Shown here in pieces: positions 1-11,018 of a stretch of DNA of 15,000 nucleotides. A program made the translations under genes and the position numbers. Under the pieces are notes generated by a model. The model searched no databases, was not told the DNA's origin, and was given only the letters and a program-made list of their open reading frames with translations. The stretch lies in the NCBI GenBank assembly GCA_018398765.1, contig JAHBMJ010003506.1, forward strand, positions 1 to 15,000, read 5' to 3'. This DNA is from Chromera velia (Eukaryota > Sar > Chromeraceae). The stretch's first letter is position 1. The number at the start of each line of letters is the position of its first letter.

Positions 1-153
1 CCCCCCCCCCCCCCCCATTTTTCCCGTCTCGATCCCTCCCTTCGCATGGTGACCTCTCAACAGGTCAGACGAGTTCTTGTATGTTAACAGGATGAACCTA
101 CCCTTCCCCCATTGTCCCCCCCCCCCTCCCGGCCCACCCCCGAATCATTGCAG
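1..153 (+). other. Intron 3' end (upstream intron), C-rich
   Basis: This stretch opens with a run of 16 C and holds a second C-rich run at about 116-137 that ends at a TTGCAG acceptor (148-153). I see no convincing coding exon: 17-63 can be read as open to a weak GTCAGA donor at 64, but the translation lacks the beta strand expected before the C2 loop. Confidence 0.6.
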
Positions 154-299
154 GTATTGGAGACCTCTTGGCAGGGAAAACCAGCGGGGAGGCCGACTCA
201 TTTGTAGAGGTGCACTTCCAAGGGAAGACCTACAAGACAGAACAGATACAGGACAACAACAACCCGGTCTTCCAACAAGCATTCGAAATGCCCATACGG
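154..299 (+). CDS. Ferlin exon 1 in window: first C2 domain, N-terminal half
   Basis: Acceptor TTGCAG, donor GTCTGT, entering with two bases of a split codon and leaving in phase 0. Residues 1-49 read as C2 strands and loop 1: SGEADSFVEVHFQGK, then KTEQIQDNNNPVFQQAFEMP. The NNNPVFQQAFEMP segment is the C2 signature usually seen as NPvWnE.FelP. D15 sits where the DPY aspartate of calcium-binding C2 domains lies, though the motif is DSF. The first beta strand must be in the preceding exon, outside the window. Confidence 0.88.
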
Positions 300-991
300 G
301 TCTGTCAGATCACCTCTTCTTTCTTTCGTGGCACTGCCGTTTGCTTCTTTGCCTTCAACTTTCCCGTTCCATCTTTCGCGCTTTGCCTGCCCCCCACGCA
401 CATTTCATACGCATTCTCCCTCTTCTTGCTTTTTTTGACCTCGAATCCCTCAAAAGAAAGAAAAAAAAAGAGCCCCAAAAAGAAGTGCGCACGTCTTCGC
501 CTGTGCTTCTGTCACCTCACCAGATGGATTGAGTTCTTTCGGTCCTTCCTTCTTTCCTTCCTTCCTTCCTTCCTTGCTTGTTCGTGCGAGAGCGTGCAGA
601 GTGGACGCACCCAGCTGAGTCTGATGGTAAAGGACGGGGATCTGTTCGGAGAGGCCACTCTCCTCGGAGAGTCCTCTCTGAGGGTCCCTGCCAAGCCCAT
701 TGGGTTGAAGAAGGAAGAGCTCGTGCTGAGGAATGTTCCCAAGAGCAAGGGTGCGTGCGTCAGTCGGTTGGATGGGTCAATGAGGGAGTGAATGAGTGAG
801 AGGAAGCAAGCGAGTAGGGTTGGTGATGTGCGACGGAGATCGAGGGAGAAGATGAGGGGTCGAGTAGAGCAAACGTCTGTGTGGCGTGCAAGGACGGACG
901 GACGAACTGGGCTGGAGACACATGCAAAGCAAAGCCATTTTTTTTTTTTTTCTGGATTCCTCTTTCTCTTTCTCTCTGTCTCTGTCTCTCT

Positions 992-1034
<43 letters not shown>

Positions 1035-4000
1035 CGCGCGAATGGGTACCTTGAACTATTAAGCCGTCTTTTCCCCGGTGCGCCGTGCCTTTGCTCCGCT
1101 TCTATTTCTGTCCTCTGTCTCGTTTCTTTTTCTTCCTTCGACATCCCCGTCTCTCTCCCTGACTGCAGGAGTGAATAACTGGTTCAAGTCCGCTCCAGAC
1201 AGCCGTCTTGTCGTTTTCTTCCAGGTCTGTTCCTTCCCCTCCTTTCTTTTCTTGAATTTGCTGTGTGATTGCAGAGAGGAAAGGAGAGGAGAGGAGAGGT
1301 GATCAGTATCCCCTGCTTCGTTCTTTTTGTGACTGCCGGTTTCTTAGTCAGATTCTCTGTCCGTGAATACGTGCGTGCATCATTCACTCTTTCACTCTGT
1401 GTAGGCAGCCGGCCCTTGCCTCTGGTTGCTGTCTGTCTGACTTTCTGCATCCATCCGTCCCCGTCTCCCTTCTCCTCTTCCACCTCCTCTTCGTGCCTCC
1501 TTCCGTTCCCTTCACTTTGTTTCTTTGTTGACAGGCATGTACGTTTTCCTCTTTGGATGTTTGTTCTTGCTGTCTGTGTGCAAGCGAGCAGGTCGTGCGG
1601 ACTCTGGAGAACGCCGCTGACATGGTCTGGCTTGCTCAGAACGTGGAAGACGCGGGGGGGGAGGGCACCCAGGATTACGCAGTGCGGATCCGGGTGCTCT
1701 CCTGCCACCTCTACTTGGACGCTCACGAGAAGGTGAAGGAACAACAGAAGGACTGCTATCTGCGCATACGGTCAGCTCTCTTTCTCTCTGTCTGTTTCTC
1801 AGGTTTGTGGGGGTTGTGTCTGTTTGGGCCCTCTCTGTTTTCTTTCTGCAGTCCTCTTGCCTTGACCACTTTTCCGATATGTCTTCCGCACATTCAGGAT
1901 CCATCCTTTGGTACAGAGAGAGTGACAGACCGACGCCGAAATGCCTTAAGGGAGTGTAGCGATCCGTCTGGCCTGCCGATGTTGCGGTACTTCTTATCTT
2001 TTGATAGAGACAGACACCACCGGTGTGGCCTCTCTTCTGTCTGCTTGTTTCGCTTTGCTGTGTTGCAGATGCAAGGAGGAGCGAAAGGTGTCTCCTGTGC
2101 TGGATGCTGAAGTGCAAATCAAAAGAAATTGGGGGCAGGAGGTCAGCAACACAATAAGTTGAAGAAAGAACAAAAAACAGAACACAAGAAAAGGTGGAAG
2201 AAACAAAGAGAGAAGGAGAGAAGGAAACAAACAATGATAGAACGAAAACAAGAAAGAAAAGCAAAAGCCGCATTTCAGCTGCACGAAAAGCAAAGAGAAA
2301 TCGAAGAAAAAAAACACAATCCTGTGGAGCCCTGTATGGATCAACTTTGTTTCTCACTTCATTTTCTGCTACATGGGCGGGGCTTTTTGACTTCCCCTGG
2401 ACGCACTTCTGCATAGACCTCCTTTCAATCTAGAGTGAATTGGAGAAATGTGTGCTTATGGAGGCTTCGGTTTAGATCAAGAAAGATCCGTTCTCGCCCT
2501 GCTTTTCCTCATCGTTTTTCTTCTCTTCTTCGTGCAAACAAACGTGCAGATCCGGAACGACTACAAGAACTACGTGCCGAAGACGGGTCTCAGAGAGATT
2601 GCACAGGCCACGACAGCAGGAGTGAAGGCAGCAGCCAGCACAGTCAAGGGCATATCCATTCCCACCGGTGCCCTTGGGGGAGACGTGGGAGGAACGGGTT
2701 CCTCACAGGCTGCTGGGGGCTTTCTTCCTTCCGCGTCGCAACTGGGGGACCTGAAAGCCAAGGCCGAGAAGGGAGTGGAGGGAGCAAAGGATGCTGCAGG
2801 CGCGGTCCAAGATGCTGCAGGGGCGGCAGGCGAGGCCGGTAAAGCAGTGGGGGATATTGCTGGTACAGCCGGGAAGGCAGCTGGCGCATTTGGTGATGTT
2901 GCCGGGAAGGTGGGGGGTGCTGCCGGTACTGTAGGCGACGGTGTCGGGGCTGTCGCTGAAGCTGCCGACGCCGCAGAGGAAGGTGCCGGGGCCGTCGACG
3001 ATGCTGCTGGTGCACTGAGTGCTGGTACAGGCGCCGCAGTGGGTGCTGCTGAGAGGATGGGCAGCGCTGCCGCTGGTTTTCGGAGTGCTGCCAGTGGGGT
3101 CAGGAGTGGTATTCTCGGGGAGGGAGGAGAGAGCCCGGGTGGTGGTGGGAACGCTTTTCGCACTGGGGTGACTTTTGAGGGGAGGCCGCCACGAGCCATT
3201 CAGGAGGTCAGGGGGTTGTGGTGGGGTTCCGAAGGGCTTCTAGTCTTCTTTTTGTTTTTCGTTTCATTTATTCTCTATTTGATTGTCTCATCATCCAAGG
3301 TAGAAAGAAATTCCAAACATCCAGCGTGTGCGAAGAGAAGAGAGAGAGGCTCGCACTCACTCGCCTTTATGATTGCCCTCACTTTTCTCGACTGGGAGGG
3401 GCGAAAAAGGGCAAGAGAAGAGGAAAATGTGCATTGATCGATGGAAGAGCCAGCGAATGATCTGAGGGGATGGATACGTTCTAAGATTCCTTTTTTCCCC
3501 ACTTCTCCTTTCTTTCCCCTTCTGGCTTCCCCAATTTGGCTCTGCGTCTCTCCTCCCTCGCCTTTTCCCTCTCAATTTTCTTCGCGAGAGAAGTAGAATG
3601 GGAGTGAGGAAAGATCAGAAAAGAAATGTTGGCGGTAATCATTCAGACAATGCTGAAGTGGGAGGGATCCGCAGACCCATTGAGAGAGATAGAGAGACAG
3701 AAAAAGGAGAGACAAATGTATCAATATACTCATATGTACAGAGAGCGAGAGAGTAGGAAGGAAGATTTTAGATTCTGTATCGATCTGTCGATCCTGAGAC
3801 GCCACTTTCCGTGTTGTGGCCGCAGGTGTCTGGAGGAGACCGGATGGCCGACAGCGCTGCCCCCCCGACAGCATCAGCAAAGCAGAAGGAGAAGGGGAAG
3901 GAGGAATCTGTCCTCTGCCCCGTACCACGTAAGCACAGGCTCCTGCTCGGACCTCCGCAGTCCGCCAAGGCGAAAAGAGTGGACCAACCTCAGGGGTTCA

Positions 4001-4149
4001 TCACAGAACTCGAGACAACCCTGACAGGGCTCACGCAGGTGGACTTCATGACCAGCAAGTCAGTGCGTGCGTGCGTGCGTCAGTTTTTTAAAGTACTTCT
4101 TTCATCTTTCGTCCTGTGCTCTTTTTTCCCTGGTCGTAGTGGAGTGCGC

Positions 4150-4186
<37 letters not shown>

Positions 4187-4191
4187 CGTGC

Positions 4192-4229
<38 letters not shown>

Positions 4230-4739
4230 GTGTGTGTGAGTGTGTGTGTGTGTGCGTGCGAGTGTTTCTGTTGTCTGTTGTGCCATGACATCGTCTCCGC
4301 TCTATTCGTTTGCACGTGTGACGACTTCTTTGGCGTCTTCCTACGAATTCATTCCCCCAACAGATAAGCGCAGATAGAGGCGGATAATTGTTTTGTATGA
4401 CATTTTTCCACGCTCGTCATTTTGCTGTCGATTGCATGTCTGTGAAGGCCTCTCTCACCCGCACAGATACCGTAGGGGCAGGCATGCCTGTCTGGACAAT
4501 CCACCCGCCCCTCCTGTGTACGTGTATGCTCGTGTGTGTGATCGATTGTGCAGGCTTGAGATCGCCTTTGTCTGCAAAGGCAGGCAGTCACGGGCAGAGA
4601 GAAAGGTGGGTCTGCCTTCTTGTCTGGCTGTTGGCTGTCCTCTATTTTGTTCTTGTTGAAGAAGTACGGTCGGCCCTTTTTCTGTGGGTTCTCTCTTGTT
4701 TTGCCTCGTGCGTCTTTCCCCCCCTGACATCGGATGTGC

Positions 4740-4773
<34 letters not shown>

Positions 4774-7700
4774 ACGAATGTGTATATTTGCTTATCTGTA
4801 TGTTACAACATTTTGTGTGTTTGTGTCTGCAGAAGGAAGAACGAGAGGTCGCAAAGCAGGAGGCCGAATCAAAAAAGGCCGGGGAGGCTACGCACGAGGA
4901 AGGAGAGGAGGAGGAGGGAAAGAATTCTGGAAGGGCGGCAGCAAGGAAGAGAGACGAGGAGAAGATCAAAAACGTCTGTCGACATCTTTCGATTTCATTC
5001 AATTGTCTCTTTGTGTTCTTTTTTCCACCAGCAGCGTCGAGGAAGGAAAATGAAAAGTACCCGTCCACCTTGATTCTATGTTTTCTGTACTTTTCTATGT
5101 GAGTCGTGAACTGAAAGCCTTTGTCCGCGTAATTTGCTTGCTGATCTATTTGTCCTTCCTCCTACCTCCCCTCTGTCTCTGCACGTCTTCGTGCGTGTCT
5201 GTCTGTCCGTCCATTCGATCGTTGCCTGTATGAGAGGATTGAACAACAGGCACATCTGCGTTTTCTTTTGTTGTGAACGGCTCTGTCTCTCTGTGTTTCT
5301 CTCTCTCTGCACTCACTCCCTCCCTCTCCCTTGCAGCTCCACCCCGAGGCTACCGTCCTTCTGGACTTGGACGATGTCTGGAATGATGTCAACGAGGAGA
5401 GGGCAGACGAGGACGAGAGGAAAGGGGAGAAGGTAGGTCAGAGGATGGATCAATTTGGGGGAAGTGGATTGGAGTGTAGTGATGGTGAGGTCATTGTGAC
5501 GGTTGTCCAATGTACCACGTGTTATTGTCTTCCTTTTCTCTTCTCTTTCATTTCCCGCTTCTCAACTGACTTCCCATTTTCACCTGCTTCTCTGCCTTGC
5601 AGAAAACCTGGAAGGAAGAAGGAAAGCTTGTCCACGTGAACGATCCGCCCGAGGTCAACGGATGCGTTGCCAGACGCGCTGTTCTCTACAGCTCTTTCTC
5701 AAGGTGAGTGAATGCGCTGTTCTCTACAGCTCTTTCTCAAGGTGAGTGAACCCTGACAGCTTTCGTTCCATTTGTCTGTTTTTTTCATCTCTGTGGCTAA
5801 GTCTGGGGGTTGAGGGGGCAGGTGCGTGAATGCGTTCATGCGTGTGCATTTTTGAGAGGCAGTTACTCTATCTTCTTACACTTGCTGACGTTCAAAGTGT
5901 TCCTCCTCTATTGTGATGACACATAATCTGCCAGTTTTCTTGGTGCCCCCCTTTTCGCTCCTCATTTTGACCTGCCCTGCTTCCTTTTGTCTTGTTTCAA
6001 TCATCCGCTCTTTCGTTCCTTCGTTGACTCATGCAGGTTTGGAGAAGTCGATTTGCTGATTTCTGTGAGGCCCTCGAAGGAGAAGGAAGAGGTTGAGGAG
6101 GGCAAACTGTCAGAGGAAGAGGGAATCGAAAAACTCCAAACGCTCTTGGAGGCCCACCCTTACCGTCTTCTGTGTCTAAAAGCCGCAAAGGAGACAGACG
6201 GAGCGATGAGAAAAAAGAAGAAAGACGACGACATTCGAAGGGGTATACCTCCATTCAAGTGGAAAGTGTGAGTCACTCAGTAGTTAGGCTGTGTTTGTAA
6301 CAGTCAGCGAGTGAATCAAAATACAGACTAGAGTGCGGGTGGCCCACCTTTCATTCAGATTGAAGTGGGTTTGCACCAATGACTACAATTAGAGTTGTGT
6401 CTTTTTTCCCTTTCTTTCCGCTCGTGATGTAAAAATGACATAACAAATAGAAGTTTGGCTTGCTTCCTGTGGAAGTGACCGCGCTTCCTCTCATGCAGAG
6501 ATATTCGACCCGCCAAGTCAGTCTGCCTCACTGTCTGTCTTGTCTGTTTGCCCCAACCTGTGTACCTCCTGTCTCTCTACCTCCCTCTCTTTTTCCTTCC
6601 TTTCAGGTGGGACTTTCCCCCTGCGAGTTTGTCTGCGGGGGGGGCGAAGGGCTCTCGTCCCATCCCGCTGTTCCTGCACGCTTACGCGGATTGCTTGCCT
6701 GAGCTGGACAGGGGCATGTTCGCCGCAGGACCCAACCAACGATGCGACCCGTTCCTGCAACTCACGGTCCAGGTACCGGGAGCAAAGAAGCCCCCTCCGA
6801 GGACGAAGACTATCAAGAACAGACAGAGGGACGTGAACTTTGATGCTCTCTACTTCGAACTGCCGCCTGGAAGGTTCGCTTCGTTCCGTTGTCTTTCTTT
6901 CTGTCTGTGAGTCTGCGTTGATTCTTCTTTCCCGTTTCACGCGATTGTGTAAAAAGGAAGATCCATAAACGTCGGTCTTTCTTGACAACTGCCCTGTGGG
7001 ATTTTGGAAGGCATTATGCGGGATAAGAGCACTGGTGTATTTTTGCGTTGTCAAATTTGTGTTGTGAATCACATGCTTGTGTTCTTTCTTTCTTGTCTAT
7101 GATCGTTCTTGTCTGTGATCTTTTTCTTTTTGTTTGTTTGCTTGTTTGTTTGTTTGTTTGTGCCTCCCCCCCCGCATGCAGAAGGCGCTACCCTGTGGTT
7201 GTGGAGCTGATGGACGACGACTCCGTTTTTCCCTTCTACAAGCAGAGCGAGCTGCTGGGAAAGGTAGGTAGGTCAGCAGAGAGGGAGAGAGGGTGAAGCA
7301 ATTAAGGAAAGATGTTCAGATCGTGAAGGAAGCAAGCAGAGGAAATTTGGGGAAGGGGGGCGATGCCTGCAGGCTCCAGGGAGGATCTGAATTTCGGTAA
7401 GATATTTCTCTTGAGCTTTTTTCTTTTGACGTCATCGGCCACACTCAGAAAGAGCGATAAGGTGTTTCTTCTTTCGTATCTTCAATGCTGTCGTTCGAAG
7501 AGTGTTTCTCTTGTCTCTGTTGGGGAGGTTGAATGGATCATGATTTCAGTACAAGTCGCTCCATAAATGGCTAAGAGACCACCCAACTAAAGAAGAGGAG
7601 ACACATGCAGAGAGTATTTGTGATTGCGTGTACATGCAATGGGCAGGTTGGATTCTTCAACGTGAAGCGTCTGATGGACAAACCGACATGGGTCCATTTT

Positions 7701-9272
7701 TTTGGAGGGAACGTTCTTGGGAAGAGAAAGGACGTGAATGATGCCATGGTCAGTCAGTCACTTAGTGAGTCAGTGAGTCAGTCGGTTAGTTGGTGAGAGG
7801 ATGGGAGGGAGGGAGGGGATATGTATTCTCCTTTCTTTGGAATTTAGTTGCCTTCCCTTCCCTTCGGTTAGTAGTGCGGTCCTCTGCTTTTTCTTTGACA
7901 CTCTCTCACTGTCCCTCTGAGAGTACAAATTGGATGCGTCAAGCTAGAAGTTTGGTGCATGGAGAAGAAAATCCGTTCTTTTGAATTTTGATTCCCTTTA
8001 CTTCCTCTTCTTTTGGATCCTGTTGTCTTCCTTTGGGAGACTCAGCACCTAGATGCGCACATCTTTGTTGTTTCTACTTGTATTGGAGTACGTCTATGTA
8101 TGTGCGTATGTGTGTACATTTGTATGTATTAAAATATTTGCACTGATGAGATCTGAGTGCAGGTCCGAGGCGCCACGCGTCCGCCTTCTTACTACCACGG
8201 GAGTCTGTGTCTCCTCTTCTCTCAGTCTCGGCACGCAGGCAAGGCGGGGACCTGGCCTCCCCTCCCCTCTGTGGTGGGGAAGAGACGTGTGCTGGAGGTG
8301 CGGCTGTTCAGGGGACTTTACTTGTTCGGATGGGAGAAGAAGAGAGTCAACGTACTCTGCCAGGTCGGTCGGTTGCGTTCTCGAAATGGTACTAGAGACA
8401 CGAATTGCTTTGCATAATGTTCCCTCAATGTGTTCTTAAGGTAGAGAAGAACCAAGCAGAATTTCCTGCTCGCGTTGCTTTGCGATTCCTTGAGATGAAG
8501 TAAGTGAGCTAGCGCGTGTCGACACAGACAGACATACACATGGAACAAAACTGAGAGGGGGAGAGAAAAATCCGCACCGCATCCTTCTCATGATGGACTC
8601 TCTCTCTCTGCGTTTACGTCTTTCCGTCTTATCATATCGGAGTTCGCATCCTTGTATTCCCTCTGTGTGTACGAGCTTGCATTCGGATTTGGTGCGCGAT
8701 CTCTCTGTGTGTGCCCGCCAGACCAGTCTTCTCTTCCGTCTTGATGCCTTCCCTCCTTCCTTGCCACGTGCTTTAATTATTAATACTTTTTTCTTTCAGG
8801 TGGGCGGATGCGATCTTCTCCCAATGGACCGCAAGGGGAAGGCCCGAGGGCCCTGTCCCGACTTTACCTCTGGGAGCGGGGTGGACATGAGGGACTTTGG
8901 GCTTCGCAACCTTGACCTTCTCTCTTTTCCTGGGTCGGTTCGTTGGTCTGTGCATGGGGCGGTCTGTGTGTCTCGCGGTGTTTGTCTGTCGGTCGCTTTC
9001 TTCGTTGCATTTTTTTTTACCTTTGTCACTTTCTGCGTGCACGAGGGAAAGAAACGTCGATGCGGAAAATTCCTGTAAGTCCTTTTTGTTTATTTGGCTT
9101 CGTCTTTCTGAGATTTCCCTGAGGAAGACTAGACAAAATTGAAAAAATGCCGCCCCCCCCTCAAAAGAGAAGCGGTCAAAGGAAGCAAAAATGTCCCTAG
9201 AGAACCAAAGCACGTTCTTAGAAGCATGAATAAACCCCCCATCCCCCCCCCCGTGTGTGTGTGTGTGTGCGC

Positions 9273-9303
<31 letters not shown>

Positions 9304-10580
9304 TGTGTGTACAGATACGTGAACGAGAAGGGTGTGTTGCGGTTCTATTCCTGGGACACGGGCAGAGAGGAGAAGGAACACAGCGCACCAGAAAAGGACG
9401 AACAAATGGTCAGCATGCACCCAGTCCCTTCCTTCTGCATGCATGCATGCATGCATGTGGGATCGATCACTGTCTACACGAAGAGAGGGCGGACACGCCA
9501 TGCGGGGGTTCTTCTGATCAGCGTGTTCCCCCCCCGGGTTGGTCTCTGTGTACGCGGGTGACGCATGCACCTATACATATGTGTGCTTCACTTATCTGCA
9601 TCTATCTCTCGATCTCTGCAGGAATGCAACGCGTGGGTCCAAAGGAGGTCGAAGGAGATCAGAGTGTTGGAGGGAATCAAGTGGTGCTACCTGTACGTTC
9701 AGGAGGTGGGCAAGGAGGAGCAGCCCCCCAAGCTCTTCGCACGGCTGGAGCTGCAGGACGCGACCGTCGTGCCCAAACGGCATCCCCGTGCGGGTGCCGC
9801 CGCTGCCGGCGAGGAGGACTCTGATGATGACGAGGACCAGAAGGGAGGAGACGGCAATGATGATGAGGAGAAGAAACCGTCCGAAGAAGACGATCAAAAG
9901 AATGAGCCTGAGAGAAAGCCTGAGAGGGCTGACTGGAAGATTGATGATCTTCTGGAGAAGAATCAGGCGGGATGGGTGCCTCTCTATTGGGACACCTCTG
10001 TGTGTGAACCTACACAGAGTTTTCGTCTGGAATCTTCTCTTGCAGGGTGCATCTGCGGGTGGGCAGCGTTGCGTCATGTCAGCGGTGTGGATCCGGAGGC
10101 GGAGGAGGAAGAAGGAAAGGCGGGGCTTCAGGCAGCAAATCCAGCAGGAAAGGGGAAGTCGAGGGACAAGGCACAGACGACCATATCACTGGATCTCGAC
10201 GCGTCAGTCTTGTCTTGTTTTGGAGTCTGTGAGGATTCAGCTGAGTACAGAGGAGTTAAGATATGTTGTTTCTGAAAGGAGTGCGGCGGAGAAAGGATAA
10301 ACCAAATGGGGGGAACGGAAAACGAAAAGCCTTTGTGTGTTTTCACAAGGTGTGCGAAAAGATTTAGTCAAGGACCTCACAGGATGGTGAAAACGCTCTA
10401 CTGTCTTCTTTTTGTGTCAGGGAGTTCCTGTTTCCCTTCCCATGTCTTGTTCTGAGATTGAATGAACGATCACGCGCGAGAGACCGCACTGCACATTGTC
10501 TTCTTTTCTTTACCTCCGGCCTCTTTCTTTCTTCTGAAATTTTCTCGTGAGTCTCTCTCCCCCTCACACTCACGCGCGCG

Positions 10581-10619
<39 letters not shown>

Positions 10620-10978
10620 CCCTTCTGTATGTGTGTCTGTGTGTCTGTCTGTCTGTCTGTCTGTCTGTTTATGCTTTTCTGCAGACAGAAAAAGACCTCG
10701 ATGCCCTCCATGTCGCAACTCTTGGCTGCCTCCCAGCGTAGCAAAACCGGAGAGAAAGGGCCTCAGAGGATGGTGACTGTCGACGACTGTCTGTACGTCC
10801 CTGCTCCCCTGGCAGCTGGGGGGAGCGCGGCGGGAGGGGCAGGGCTGCGTCGGCTGGGTAGTCCGGGCACGGTAGTGCAGTGCGAGAGGGAGGCGGAGAG
10901 GGCAGACAAGAGACGCAACAGATTCTCTCAGGACCTTTTTCTGTACGCAGACATTCTCCAAGCGCGTAATCTTCCTGC

Positions 10979-11018
<40 letters not shown>

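Noticed and set aside
17-63. Additional upstream exon ending before GTCAGA at 64
   Set aside because: The translation (SRSLPSHGDLST) does not supply the expected first C2 strand, and the sequence reads as a C/T-rich intron; an acceptor for it is not visible.
512-1144. 210-codon minus-strand frame
   Set aside because: It is driven by TG/TTCC repeats read in reverse as His-Thr and Lys-Glu runs; no recognisable domain or splice context.
1275-1298. 24-nt microexon after TTGCAG in intron 3 (RGKERRGE)
   Set aside because: The donor GTGATC lacks the +5 G found in every other intron, and the sequence is a simple GGAGA repeat.
2129-2416. Lys/Arg/Glu-rich 95-codon frame in intron 5
   Set aside because: It is out of phase with exon 5 and arises from A/G-rich sequence; the gene frame stops soon after the donor.
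2570-3199. 209-codon open frame on the minus strand opposite exon 6
   Set aside because: It is the antisense of a GC-rich Ala/Gly codon repeat, which lacks stop-generating triplets; Pro/Ala-rich product with no domain.
4067-4288. Cys-Val repeat open frames over the TG microsatellite
   Set aside because: Pure product of (TGTG)n; not a gene.
7373-7396. 24-nt exon with CCTGCAG and GTAAGA in intron 15
   Set aside because: It contains an in-frame TGA in the required phase; at most a poison exon, with no pyrimidine tract.
8773-9570. 265-codon open frame on the minus strand
   Set aside because: It crosses two exons, an intron and the GT/GC tract, and encodes a His/Thr run from the microsatellite; no domain.
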